DNA of 64,000 nucleotides from Ulota crispa (GCA_963920765.1 OY987243.1:1550001-1614000), one strand, 5' to 3'. Numbered from the stretch's first letter, positions 49,290 to 61,562 are shown. Notes: a model not told the origin generated them from the sequence alone. Translations and numbers: made by a program.

Positions 49290-50500
49290 TAAATATATTC
49301 ACCATCATCGTCGCTACCTGAATCGTCCACATCCTCCTCTTCGACTGCTGCCTCATATGTAATGGGATTTTCAGGCTTCAGTACCTCACCCTCTGCAGTG
49401 ACCCTTATCCTAAATTTTTTGCCCTTTTACTGTACCTGTAAGCCCATGCAGTGCGCGGATACTTGGCCTCAACAACATCTGCCCTCTTCAACAACCCTAG
49501 ACTTCTGTAAGTTCTTGCAACTCGCTCAACAGTGACTATGTCCGGCTTTATCACCAGCTCTTCCATATCCACAAAGACCTTCATAACACAACAATCTCAT
49601 CTGTTAGACTCCATACAAGCGTGCTCAAAAAGTTCGCAAATCCTTTAAGCTATAAGGAGGATACGACTAGTATGAAAATCTTGTAAAACAAGAGACGACA
49701 CGAGCTCAGGCTAGGAATCTCGTGAGATGACATGATTAACCTCCGCATAACAACCAAGTAGTAAAAAACGGTGAGTGCACAACAAAGAAAGTAAACCACA
49801 TATTACCTGGAGAAGCCGCTTGGATTGATTGTGCCGCTCAGACATAGCAAGGACGACAGTGAACATAATGCGTGGGGTAGCATCCTCATGCTGAGTCAGT
49901 AGTTTTTCCCATAGTCCATCAACTTCCTCCACGCGCCCTTCATAATCCAATGCCTGCAAAAGAAGTGTGAATGTGCCCATAGTTTTTCCTTGCCCTTTAC
50001 TCGGCATCCACTTTGTGACCTGCCGCGTTCATAACACACATCAGCTTCATTCGTCAAAATTGTCACTGGATTCAGAGCACCACCTATCAACTAAACTTTG
50101 GTCAACGAATCAAGAACCAAAACTTGGGAGTTACAAGGATGATGTCTCCCCATCTGTACGAACACATTTCAAATCATGACATCCCACGTCCTCAATAACC
50201 CTAACGACTTGACAACCACCCACCTGAATAACGCGTTTCCATTGTTGAGCTTTGGCCATGGCTTGCAGTGAATCTTGATAGCGATGATAGGAAACTTCAG
50301 CTCCCATGCAACAAATGCATCTAATGCTCCATAAATTTCTTCCTTGTCACTTGGCAGTTCAGATATGATATCCACGAGCTTCCGAGCTTTAGCAAACTAG
50401 CCTCTCCGGTTCACTGTCTTCCATGCTCGTTTCCGTCGGGGTCTTGCACCGCCTCCAAAACATATTTGGGTTGCGATGAACGTCTCAGTTTGCACTTACT
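49290..50500 (-). pseudogene. Pseudogene of a plastid-type PPR protein (At4g21190-like family)
   Basis: Three minus-strand exons remain recognisable. Exon A (about 50,500-50,220) reads GGARPRRKRAWKTVNRRG, an in-frame TAG, then ARKLVDIISELPSDKEEIYG and ALDAFVAWELKFPIIAIK. A one-base deletion follows, after which the expected LQAMAKAQQWKRVIQ appears in another frame before a donor. Exon B (about 50,023-49,807) is intact: VTKWMPSKGQGKTMGTF, EGRVEEVDGLWEKLL, HEDATPRIMFTVVLAM. Exon C (about 49,587-49,290) reads VFVDMEELVIKPDIVTVERV, then changes frame in an A-rich run at YSKGK; the acidic tail meets another stop (EYI, TAG, EEEFEG). Splice sites are preserved. The family consists of short pentatricopeptide proteins of chloroplasts. 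With one stop and two frame changes in the body plus a tail stop, it is most simply a young pseudogene. Confidence 0.75.
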
Positions 50501-50799
50501 CAAAGACGATCTAATCGTATATTTAACAGAACAAAGGTATTTGGAGTCCACATGAAACCTATTTCCGAATTCAAAACTCACCAATTAAGTTATTTCACCT
50601 CGATGTAAATGATTTGTAGTTGGAACCCGTGCTCATAGAGCAGAGCTCATCCTGCTCACCAAGATTCATAATTTCACAAAGTGACGACAGTCTGCTTTTA
50701 TAGCTTAGACAACAAAGAAAGAGGCAGATGTGGGAGGCTAACCCACGAAGCTGATCTTCGACAACCAACCACGCCAATCTGCAATGCCCCAGTTATCCG

Positions 50800-51880
50800 G
50801 TCCTGCTCATCGAGCAGCTCCTCATCAGAATCTATCCTGTCTACCGCACTTGTAAGAACCCTGCACAGCAAAGAAATATCAACACCACAACTCACTCTTA
50901 TCCCAATCCACCCTTTTCACCAAAAGAAGCAGAGACTGAAAAACGCGCACCCTAATGAAAACCTTTCCTGTACGTAGATGTCACCCTCTGTTATATTCAG
51001 AATCAGCCTTCATAATTTATTCAGAGAGTGTAGTGGTAACAAATATAGCCCCTTCGTATTCTTGCAACCTATTCTTGCAACCTATTTATGAGACACGGAA
51101 CTATGTAGAGTCAAGCGTACCCTTCAGGAGTATGGGCGATCCCATCTCAACGGACGAGGGAAGAAAATCCTTCAGACTGCTGGAGGTCCTCAGAGCTCTC
51201 GGCCATCAATGCTATTGCGCCCAGAGCACCCTTATTAACAGCGTTATTCACCTCCTGCTAGTGAAGTTCAGTAAAATCTTTTGAAAATAACAAGAGCTGG
51301 GACAACTTCGTAGGGCGTGAAGGAACGAATGCACTCTTCTGTGACGTCGCTAGCTAAGCCACAAGCCACCAGATTCATATCAGTAGTCTTCCGCATACTG
51401 CAACACAACCAAGCAGCACACAATGCTCGTAATATGGCCCTAAATTGATACAAAACCTAATTTGATCCTCTCACCATTATTGTATGCTAAGGGTAAATTG
51501 AAAGGCAACTCATTCGTGGGCAATTTATGGAATCTTGTATAAAGTAAAACAGGAAAAACGTCACTGCGGGGTAGATACTTACCTCCGCGCTCACCGTCAC
51601 TGTTAACGACAACCTCCACTCATGCAACGCGCGGACGGGGCGCCACTCCACCTCAATGACAGCGTCATCCTCGTGATGCCACACAAGGCGCTCCGGCACA
51701 TGGGAACAGCCCTGGAGACCGGCCGAGAAGCCAACAATGCAGCGTTAGAAGCGATGCCCTGCAGCAACGCCTGCATGCGGGAGCTGACCATGGTCGCCAT
51801 GGAACTCTCTGCCACAGTGCCACCAGAACTTGGGAGGTAAACACGTGAAATCAGCAACGCCGGTGCCTGATACAGATCCG
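50800..51880 (-). other. Coding-like minus-strand exons of an unassigned gene or pseudogene
   Basis: Several pieces have protein-like composition next to plausible splice sites. At 51,805-51,600 a frame begins MATMVSSRMQALLQGIASNA and continues with Arg/Ser/Ala-rich text ending SARCMSGG, like an organelle transit peptide; an alternative frame there reads DDAVIEVEWRPVRALHEWRL up to a good GTAAGT donor. At 51,405-51,285 is RKTTDMNLVACGLASDVTEE. At 51,260-51,145 is EVNNAVNKGALGAIALMAES. At 50,862-50,760 is VLTSAVDRIDSDEELLDEQD. I could not join these in one phase, so this may be a second decayed gene beside the PPR pseudogene, or upstream exons of it. Confidence 0.3.
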
Positions 51881-52357
51881 GCGCCGATGACAATTGCCGC
51901 ACGAGCTGGCACCCAATTGCAGTTAAGTTAGTTTAATTACCGTCATTTGAATTCGGCACGCGTCCTCGAATGTCCGCATCGGGGACACCTGGCTTCCATT
52001 TCCATCAGGTTGTGTTCTTGGCGAGAATCCTTGATTTCACTCTGTCAAGTTCCGTCCCTGACGGAGGCTGTGCTGTGGAAACTCTCGGCCAACTCGCCAG
52101 CCACAGGATTTTTGAGAACAGCTGGTGTCGCACGCAGCGTTCAGGGAGTTTTTCATACTCCCCCAGAAGTTCCCTCCTTTCACCAGTTTTTGATTTGAAC
52201 TCTCAAGGCCAGGCCACACCAAAATAATCCCGCTTCTTGAAAAAAACAGGTGGCTTCCATTTACTTCTTTATGTAAAAATCTTATGCCCAATTTTTTGGT
52301 CTGTTTGAAACTAACATGTTTGAGTGTTAACAAACCGGCATCTCCAACCTCTTGCCC

Positions 52358-53124
52358 TTAACCCCTCACCGCCCACGATCGGACGCTCGGTGAGGCCAGC
52401 AGGTTTGGGTCCCGGGATAAATTGGGCTCAATCAGAAGATTGCGGTTGAATTAGCGGTTCTTCTCGCAGAGTTTTGTGAATGTGTGCTTGGCGGTGGTTT
52501 AGGGGATTTCTGATTGGGTTTGACCGTGTCGATTCTCTGCAATCTGGCCTTGAGTTGTGATGAAAACCAATTTTTTTGTGGGTGCTTCACCTACTTTCCT
52601 TACCTCGAAATTTTTGGCAGTCGGAGCTGTCGAAGCCTCCTCTTCAAACTTGGAGAGTAGCTTGGATGAGAGGCTAGGAATGATCCCCAAATTTTCAGAT
52701 ACAACAACCTACTGCATGGAGCTCTATGTGGCTTGCAATCGTGGTTGGTGTTGGACGTCCACTGAGAATGAACCGGCAGTGACCTGCTCCGGTAACTGGC
52801 AAAAGCAGCGTATACATAGCTCAAATACGGAGTGTCCCTCCTCCACTCCGAAGGCATTCGAGGCGCAACGGCCTAAGACCGGCTACTTCCGGTCAAAATT
52901 GGGATCCCGAAGGCAACTGCCATGTCCCTGTTTTGACCCCCTTGCAATCTGAGCCCGATCTCAAACAAACCCTACTCCCACGGATTACTGAACCTGAAAC
53001 CCAACCCATGCCCCCACCAGAATTCCAAAAAAAAATCGCGAATTAACCCCTTCATGGCCGCGCATGGGCCTTCTGAGTATTTTTGAGTGGACGCATTCTG
53101 TCCCCCTGGGCGGTGGGGGGTTAA
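52358..53124. mobile_element. piggyBac-like MITE, ACCGCCCA subfamily (767 bp)
   Basis: The ends are TTAACCCCTCACCGCCCACG and, inverted, TTAACCCCCCACCGCCCAGG, with intact TTAA on both sides. The right end shares its sequence with the element ending at 41,499. The interior is GC-richer than usual and holds a 131-codon plus-strand frame (52,557-52,952) without recognisable motifs. A second left-type end (TTAACCCCTTCATGGCCGCG, 53,043) lies inside near the right end. Confidence 0.75.
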
Positions 53125-53504
53125 ACACTGGAGAGATTAATTTTAGAAAAACAACAAATGAAACCTTGAACAAAGTACTTATCTCTGGACTTTCCAAAAA
53201 TACAATTTATTTATTTTTTCATTCCAGATTGGGTGTTTTGGCCTATGTAGCTTTGGCATCATTGGTTTCATTCTCTTAGCTCCAGAAATTTCAGTCGTAT
53301 TTCCTCATTTTTCACTATTTTGGTCAATCACCTTCAAAATTGTGTTTTTTTTGTCAATTAGAAACCTCTAGTGACACAATTTTTTAAGTTCCGGTGCTTA
53401 AAATATTGATTTTTGTTACATCTTTGCAAAAATTGAAATTGCATAGTCCTTGACCATATGAAGGCGAAGTATCTTCTCAATTCTTCGAGATTGAATTGAT
53501 GTTG

Positions 53505-53528
53505 TTAACCCCTAATTGCCCAAGCCAC
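53505..53528. mobile_element. Solo end of the TTAA family
   Basis: TTAACCCCTAATTGCCCAAG has the form of a left terminus, but no inverted partner could be found before the next element. Confidence 0.35.
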
Positions 53529-53742
53529 CAAAAATAAATGTTTAAAAACTTTGAGACCTTACTAAAGGCAAACATTTGAATGTTGATTTTTTTTTGGAGA
53601 AGTTGTTGTTTGAAGTTAGCTCCAATGTTCAATTTGAAAGTTCTCCATATTACATTCCAATTATTTTTGGTGAAAGTCAAATTGCAAGCATGCTTGTTGC
53701 ATTTTGAAAAGGGTCACTGAAGGGCCCATGACAAATGCCACC

Positions 53743-54679
53743 TTAACCCCTAAAGGACCAAGGAGCCCACTTTGGACTTTATGAGAACTTGGGTAGGCTC
53801 TATTGACTTCCTAATTTGGAAATTTTTCAGGAATTTTTTAAAATGGATGCTACTCATCATAATCTACATGTGAAGCTTTATTTCATGTCATTTCAATAAG
53901 TAATGCAAAAGTTAGAAGGTTTTTTCAATTTCAATGTCAAACAGGACAGCAAAAATGATATTCTTATGTATGTATGTATGTATGTATGTATGTATTTATT
54001 TATTTATAGTATTTTTTAGATTGATATTTGCTCCAAAAAAATTGAATCACTCAATTCCAAATAATGAGGTAAGAGTTAAAAGGAGTTCTATTTTGCGGGC
54101 AATGAAGGTAGGAAGAGGGTAGAAAAAACATATAAAGTTATCTTTTACCCTTAATTTTGAAAATTTTCAAATGAAAATGAAAATTAATGTTACTAATTGT
54201 TTGTTAGAGCATTCCCACCATTGGGATTAACAATTTTCAAATTCTTCCAAAACTTATTAGCATATTAGTTATATCTTTCATTCATCAATACCTTTCACTT
54301 TACAGCTTTTGTAAAAATGAATCCAAAATTTTTGGTTAAATTTTTTTATATATGCTTTCAACCCATTTTCAAACATATTGCCAAAATTGCTCAAGAAATA
54401 CAACATACGTGTTTTTCTCTAAAAAGTTTGAGAAACAAAACTTCACCTTCTTGAAGGACTAGAAAAGCTTACATTTTGAAGTTTAGGCACATTGATCTTG
54501 CAATTGGTGAGGATATTCATTTGAAATTTTAGGACAATATACTTGTGCAAGTCAACCAAAGGATCCTATGGTTGGATTTGTTAAAAAGTAAGTTTCAATG
54601 AAGATTTTGACCTTGCTTTGGGGACTAGTATTTTGAAGCAGTTTTGGGCCTCTATACACAAAAGAATTTTAGGGGTTAA
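53743..54679. mobile_element. piggyBac-like MITE (937 bp)
   Basis: The left end is TTAACCCCTAAAGGACCAAG and the right end in reverse complement TTAACCCCTAAAATTCTTTT. TTAA is intact on both sides. A (TATG)n microsatellite at 53,965-53,995, grading into (TATT)n, lies inside. No transposase is seen. Confidence 0.65.
53965..54008. repeat. (TATG)n/(TATT)n microsatellite
   Basis: About eight TATG units are followed by TATT units; the tract lies inside the 53.7-kb MITE. Confidence 0.9.
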
Positions 54680-54760
54680 ACAAATGGGCAACAAGTTGAA
54701 AATAAAGTCAAGACCTCCCTTTTGGCAGTAAGGGATCTCATATAAAAAATTTATCATTTA

Positions 54761-55082
54761 AGGTAGGAGACTCTAAAAGCTCTTAGGCTCTAAAACCATC
54801 CTCCTTCCCAAATGTACTCTGTTTGTACATGTTATATTTCATAGTCTTCAACAATGTACAAATGGTATACATTTGAAGAGGTGGACGGTTTTAGAGCCCT
54901 ATGCCACTTCAACTTCAAATTTTCACTAATTCCGCAAAGCTCCAAAAAATATGAATAAACTTGGATTAGATGCCGATTCCTCTTGTTTTTCAAAGAAATT
55001 TATCAAAAAACATTTGAAGAAGTTTCACCTCCCCAAAAATCAATTTCAACCCTTAGATGGTCAATTTATGAGCCTTCTACCT
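54761..55082. mobile_element. TA-flanked Stowaway-like MITE, family B copy 2 (inverted)
   Basis: The ends are AGGTAGGAGACTCTAAAAGC and the inverted CATAAAxxxAGCCTTCTACCT type, with TA on both sides. The interior is the reverse complement of the 27,748 copy (CAACAATGTACAAATG and AAGCTCCAAAAAATATGA). Its right TA lies within the TTAA at which the next element begins. Confidence 0.75.
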
Positions 55083-55999
55083 TAATCCCCTATGGCCTAA
55101 ACAAAGTTTTTTGGCAATATAGCAATTTTGGGCAAGTACCCATGATTGGAGATTTTCACATTTTGGGCTGAAAGTTTAAGAGAATATGGGGACAAGAAGT
55201 ATCTTTCACATGAATTTCATGACATTTGGAGTTATGAGTAAAAAGTTATGGCATGATATGTTGTTTTTTTCCACAGCAAGCAATATGAGTAGATTAGTAA
55301 AAAATGATTTTTCAAAACAAAATTTGAAATCAATTAAGGAACTTGATGCATATGTGGAAAGCTTTAAATCATTCCAATTTTGATAAACAAGATGAAAGTT
55401 ATGAGGAGATTTTGTTTACGGATAATTATGGATTCTCTACACTAAAATAAAATTTGAAGTCCTCTAGTTTATTCAATTTTCAATATTTTAGAAAAATAAT
55501 AAAACCAAAGGATGTAGGTTTTTATTTCAACATTAAAACCTTTGGGATTGGCACTTTTTGTTTCCAATAGGAAATTCGTAAATTTAGTATTTTGAATCAT
55601 TCTCTACTTCTTTTTGCTTACTTTTTTTTCCCATGTGTTGTACAATTCCAAATTAGTTGAAAATTTCCAAGTGTTTGCCCAACTTGCTTTGAAGAAAAGT
55701 CCAAAAAATTACAACAATTTTGAATTTTTTTTCATACAAATATGATCTTAAGAAGTGTAGTCACCCAAGTTTTTGTAGGGACAAAAATTGGCTTTTTGTT
55801 AATTCAATCTAAAATATATTACAAACTACATGGTGAAAATTTCTGAAACTTTTCACATCTTTTGATACTAGTGTACTACAAGATCTTATGGTTACATGTG
55901 TCCAAAAATGATATTTTTCTAAAATTTGGTACTTGTACTAGAAATGACAATTTTGGAGCAGATTTGGAGGAAACTTAGTCAAAAGCCTTTAGGGGTTAA
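55082..55999. mobile_element. piggyBac-like MITE (918 bp) abutting a Stowaway-like MITE
   Basis: The left end is TTAATCCCCTATGGCCTAAA and the right end in reverse complement is TTAACCCCTAAAGGCTTTTG. The left TTAA includes the last T and the TA target site of the preceding element. Confidence 0.65.
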
Positions 56000-56725
56000 T
56001 AAAAAAAATCTAGATGTATGTTTTCACTGATCTCACTTTAAATGTCTCTCTTATGGAATTAGAATTCATCTATTTGTTGAATTCTCTTTGTTCATAATGA
56101 TTTTGGAGATTAATTGAAGCCAAAATTTCCCTTTGTGTCATTGATTGTCACATTGGAGACTCATTTGTAAAATTTCTATTATAGATTTGAATGAGAAGTA
56201 ATTGGTATTGATATAACAAAAATAAACGTTAAATCATCATAAATGATTGTTTCCCAATTTTGTACATAAAAGTTGGCATTTTGGCATAACATGTTTTAGG
56301 TGGTTTCAAAAACTAGGAGATCCACTACTGGAGGTTCAAAATCTTAGATTGGGTTGCAGTAGTCACCTACACCGTAGTCTTTAAGTTTGTTGATGTTGTG
56401 CAAATTGGATACTTTTGTTTGACGCAATTCTTATGCTTAATAAAACTCCTTCTCATTGGAGGCAAGGAAGCAACATAAAGGATTGGAGGTGTAAAAGGGG
56501 TAAGTATAATTGTGAAAAAAGAATTCATGAGAAGTTATAAAACAACATTTGGAAGATTTAATTTTGCTTCTAAAGCATAAATTGCTAATTTACTAACCTA
56601 CACTATTACTTGCTCAACTCTCATATAATCCATAGATATTGCCAACTTTCAAATTGTCCTTTTAAGAATTTTACTTTGTGAAATAGAATTGGCTAAAATT
56701 TGCCCAATTGGGATAATAGAAGGTT
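56000..56725. other. AT-rich intergenic DNA, nothing recognised
   Basis: Spacer between two TTAA-family elements; no gene or repeat pair seen. Confidence 0.35.
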
Positions 56726-57639
56726 TTAACCCCTAAAGGACCATTGTCCTCTTAGGGGATAAAAGGAATTTTGGGCATGTACCTATGGTTAAACTACTTT
56801 GTGAGGTTTTTTGAAACTTTTATGGGAGATGGGGAATTCAAAGATTTAATTGGGCAACTAATTATTTCTTCATTCTGACATTTATTGATAAAGTTAAGCA
56901 TAAATTTCTAGAAAACAGGCGAGGGCAAGCAAACCAAAAACTTTTTCAAAATTTGCATTTAAAAAAAATAAAAATCTGATATTGGTTCTTTGGATTTCCA
57001 TATGTGTGGGAAGCTTTGAATCATTCAAATTGATTGACTAGATGAAAGTTATGAGAAGTTTTAGTTTGCAGGTAGGTATGGAACTCCCAAATCTCCATTC
57101 CTTTTGCCCCTTGTAGAATTTGGTGCTTTGTTTTATTGAGCTCTTTGTGCATTTGTTTTTTGACTCTTTTTTTTCCAAGTTATAGTAGACTAAGATTCCT
57201 TGGTTTTCACCATTTGAATCACATTAATTCAAATTTCTAAATTTTACATAAATCCTCAAATTTTGCCTAGTGTATATGCAAATTTTGTGGCCTTATGGCT
57301 TTGCAAGATTTTACAAAGTACAATTCACATCTCCAATTCATTTGAAAATTCTCCCACATTTACCTAACTTGGTCTTTTACATGAGCGGTCAAAGGCTTTT
57401 GAAGTTTTTGGGCAGCATGTAAAAAAACTTTTTTTTTTCACTTTGAATGTAAATATCTCACTCCTCTCCATCTGGAATGAGCTGATTTTTTTCCCATAAG
57501 TACCTCTTCTAGTCTAGGGCAAGATCCTATGGTTGGATTTCTTAAAAACAAAATAAAAAATCCTTTTTTACTAAACCTCCTAGAAGTGGCAGTTTTAAGT
57601 AATTGTCACAGAAAAAGGGCTTGGTCCTTTAGGAGTCAA
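56726..57639. mobile_element. piggyBac-like MITE (914 bp)
   Basis: The left end is TTAACCCCTAAAGGACCATT. The right end in reverse complement is TTGACTCCTAAAGGACCAAG, so one target copy has a substitution. The left 360 bp are homologous to each half of the palindromic element at 18.75 kb, making this the likely unrearranged form. Confidence 0.7.
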
Positions 57640-57778
57640 GAGTTACAATTTATCTCTCTTGCTGATTGATTTTTGGTTCTGTCATGTTACTTTGGAGCTT
57701 TGATCCTTCACTTACAAATGCAACTAATTTTGTGGTTATTTTCACAAACTCATTTCCTATTAGGTGCCAATTCTTCTT

Positions 57779-58191
57779 GGGGAATTGATATGTGTACCAC
57801 AATCTTTGAACTACTATACCACACCCCGGGGTAAATTTTAGATTTCTACCATCAAAAAATTGAATTTGAGAATTTGGAATTCAGATTTGGACTTAGAGAC
57901 CATGATTTAGAGTAGAACCATGAGAAAAGTTGCAATTCAACAACACCCAATAAAAAAGCTTATCTTTGTTTACAAACAAAAGTAAAAGTAACACTTTTCT
58001 CCCTAGCTAAACTTTTTCATTGGGTGTTTTTGAATTGCAACTTTTTTCATGATTCTAGACTAAATCATGGTCTCTAAGTCCAAATCTGAATTTGAAATTC
58101 TCAAATTCAGCTTTTTGATGGTAGAAATCTAAAATTTACCCCCGGGGTGTGGTACAGTAGTTCAAAGGGTGTGGTACACATATCAATCCCC
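57779..58191. mobile_element. Foldback/hAT-like element with 8-bp target duplication
   Basis: Long inverted arms of about 190 bp (GGGGAATTGATATGTGTACC on the left, GGTACACATATCAATCCCC on the right) are separated by a short loop around TTTGTTTACAAACAAAAG. TTCTTCTT flanks both sides (57,771-57,778 and 58,192-58,199). An 8-bp duplication suits hAT-type transposition, though the termini are not a classic hAT sequence. A partial relative of one arm lies near 61,640-61,760. Confidence 0.75.
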
Positions 58192-61140
58192 TTCTTCTTG
58201 GAATGTGACTCACAGATTTAGTGAATAGTACCAAAGTAAACTCCTTTCTATTCACAACTTTGTCAACTTTACATGATGTTTGTACCTATACAATACTTTG
58301 CAATTCCAATTGCAAGCAATGATTAAGCCTAAACATGGGGTTATCTTGCCACACCAAATGGCCAAATGTACGATTTGCTAACAATGTGTACTAGTTTCAT
58401 TGAATGAGGTTGAAATGACGATTTTTCTACAATATCCTTTTGCCTCCTATATTGTAAAGAAACATATGATTATTTTGTCATGTTAGGTGTCAAATCTTTG
58501 AAGCAATACATAGAATACTCCTTGACAAGCTCAAGTAGGAGTACAACTTTCATTCATTAATTCTTTTGCAAAGAGCAAATTTTTGATGTTAAATATTTCC
58601 ATATGGAACTAGTTGGCACCAATTTGGTTGTTGGAAAATTAGTTGTAGCACCAATTTTGAGTATGTAGTTGTTTAGATGCTTCAAAAGTTGAGAATTAGA
58701 AGAAGTTCTAGTTCTCTAACAATAGAAAGGTTGTTGAATGATACAATATCAAACAATTAAGTGTTGTTCATTGGAAAACACCATAAAACCAACCAACCAC
58801 AAGTGGCACACCATCTTTTGACATTAGTCCTTTGACTTGATAGCGGGAGACATTGCCTATTTCTTATTGGTATTTTTGTAATTTGTTTAGTGGAGCACAC
58901 AAAATTTCTCAAATTAGGTTTTTGTTTGTCTTAGTATCAATTCAAGATGAACAAGGCTTCTCAAATTTTGAAGTTTTGAATTCTAAATTTTTCAAGTCTG
59001 CTTGTGATGGTTCATGTGTTTATGAAAGAGATGTACATATCTGACAATTTCCTCTAGTCAAGGCTATTTGATTTTGAAAATCAACCATAAAATTGAAAAA
59101 ATTTGGAGGTCCTTCTACTCTTTTATAGTTCTTTTGTTGGATGCTCAAGGGCTAGTGAGCTTTGTATCCTTATCTAAATTGTATACCTGATCAATCTCAC
59201 ATAATATTTCATTGATTTTCTTATGAATTATAAATTGAAGAATGATGTCAGTTGAGCTTCAAGCTTAAGGTTTTGAGCCCTCCAAGAGCCCCCCAAGGTT
59301 TGACAAACCAAGCTATTAATTGGCTAGCTTGAGTACAAGAAAAGGGCATTCATACCCATCAGTACTTTGTATGAAGGACCTAAGCCACATGCACAACCCA
59401 AAACAATAAAAAAGGGCAATGTACTCATAAAATATGTAAATGTAGTTACTACTCACTATCCAAGTACTTCACTCATCTATTCAAGTAGAATAAAGTAGAA
59501 TTTATGGTCTTATTGTACATTTGTACCCATAGTTTTTGTCCAATAGGGATACCATAATAGTATAGTTTTCATGATTGCATTGCACTCAAGGGTGAGCAAA
59601 AATAGGGGATTGGTGATTTGTTTGTTGTAAGAAGTACATGCCTTGGGACCATTTCTGGTGTTTTGGAGGGGGCTCTCGGAGGGCTCAAAACTTTGCTAAT
59701 GCCTAAATGACATAAATTGTTGAATGTTGCATATAAAACATTTAGGGAAGAGCATTGAGGAACGAAAGTTTACAAAAAGATATTATTCCTCGGTGTTTAT
59801 TTTTCTTGTGTTTGTTTTTTTGTTTTTATATAAACTCATTGTTATATGTCTTGTTCTCATTGACATTTGCAATGGCAGTGTTCCTTTTGGTAAAGATGAT
59901 TAAACTCTATTGGCAATAGCTTCATATGATATTTTCCACTTCATAATTTTCAAAGATTATTTATTCATTTGATATTCTAGAAAGCCAAAAATCAAGTGAA
60001 CAACAAGCGAACTTATTATTTTTGACTAAGAATCACATCTTCTCACACTCTTCATACCAAACTAAATAGTAAGTTCCCTTGAAAATACCGTATGTTTTTT
60101 GGGAAGATTTCAACACTGCATGAACGGAAGAAGGAAGAAAAAGAGAGCCAACGCACTCTCCAAAAGATCTGTAGTCGTGAGTTAAAAAGCATTGCTCAAG
60201 CTGTTTAGAAGAAATCGAGGGCTCATATTAACCCTTTAGAGACCACCGAATCATATTTTGGTTCGGGAGAGTGGTTTTTGGCTTATAGAGTAAAATTGTT
60301 GCATAATTTGAAAATCGGTTTTATAGAACACTTGTGTTCATAAGAATTTTGCATTCAACCAAATAAAAAACAATGAAATCAGGCATGTGAAATGATAAAT
60401 AATGATGTTTATACGGCATGGCTTCAAAATATGTATCCATATTTGGTCAAAGATGGATCAAAGCAACAACACAATACATCAAACATCCAAGAAGAATGTC
60501 AAGTTTCAATTGTGCGATCCTAAAAATTTTAAAATTCCTCAAGAAATATGCTTGTATTGTTTCTCTATACGGTAATAGTATAATTGTAATATTTGAAAAT
60601 CTATTGAAATTGTGCTATCATTTCATACTAAAAATTTGTTGTACTACATTTAAGGCCAATTTTTTATTGTTTTCATTGATTGGATTTTCCGTAGCATTTA
60701 TCAATTTTCTTGTAAAACTATTTTTGGGTAGCAAATAAAGTGGGATTTTTTACCCTTTTTGTCCACTTAGCTATACCTTGTGATTGCTATTTTTATCCAT
60801 TTTGTGTGAAACTAGTCTCATTGGAAAGTTGAGAAACCCTACTTTTTAGAAATATAAGGCTCTTCTCAAACAAAGCTTGTATGAAGTAGTAAGATCTAAA
60901 ACCACACAAGCACAAAATTTAGAAATTTTTCACCTACGACTCACTCAATCATTATAATATTTCACCTCCAATGGTAGATCTAGTTGACATTTTGATACTT
61001 TACAATAAACAAGGTGCAGTTTATATTTATACGGTTGGATTATTAAAATTAGGTCCATATTTGCTTCAACCGCACATCCAAGTTTACTACCCCGGTTTCT
61101 AATGGATTTTGTGAAAATGTGTGTGGTCTTTATAGGGGTA
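58192..61140. other. Long AT-rich stretch, one solo TTAA end
   Basis: No gene is supported in about 2.9 kb. TTAACCCTTTAGAGACCACC at 60,228 has the form of a piggyBac-like terminus without a detectable partner. The 106-codon plus frame at 60,418-60,738 has no recognisable motif. Confidence 0.4.
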
Positions 61141-61562
61141 AGGTAGAACCACCCATTCCTGATCACTTAAGCTTTTGCATGATAATACATTAGAGCAACA
61201 ACGTGGTGCAAATTTTTCTTTGATGGCTTCATACAAAATATTGGGACATAATTTTTTCAAAATTTTTCACGCAAAATTCAGTTATATAAAAATTTTGAAG
61301 TGCATAAAGTGTTTTCAACCCATACGCAATCACTAGACTCTCCTAATCATGATCATAGCTGGAATACTTTCTTGCTCACTACTTCCTACTTTCTTTTGAG
61401 ACACATGTCATGACCTCATTTGTCTTAATCTTAAAAAGGGAAAAAATACGCATTCCAAGGCTTGGAAATAGGCTGGTTGGAAACATCACACCCTAATGGT
61501 TGGAAGCAACACATCCTAGTGGTTGGGAATAGAACCCCGGTTGGGAATGGATGGCTCTACCT
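61141..61562. mobile_element. TA-flanked Stowaway-like MITE (422 bp)
   Basis: The ends are AGGTAGAACCACCCATTCCT and, inverted, AGGTAGAGCCATCCATTCCC, with TA on both sides. Short GGTTGGAA repeats cluster inside the right end (61,475-61,550). Confidence 0.6.
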
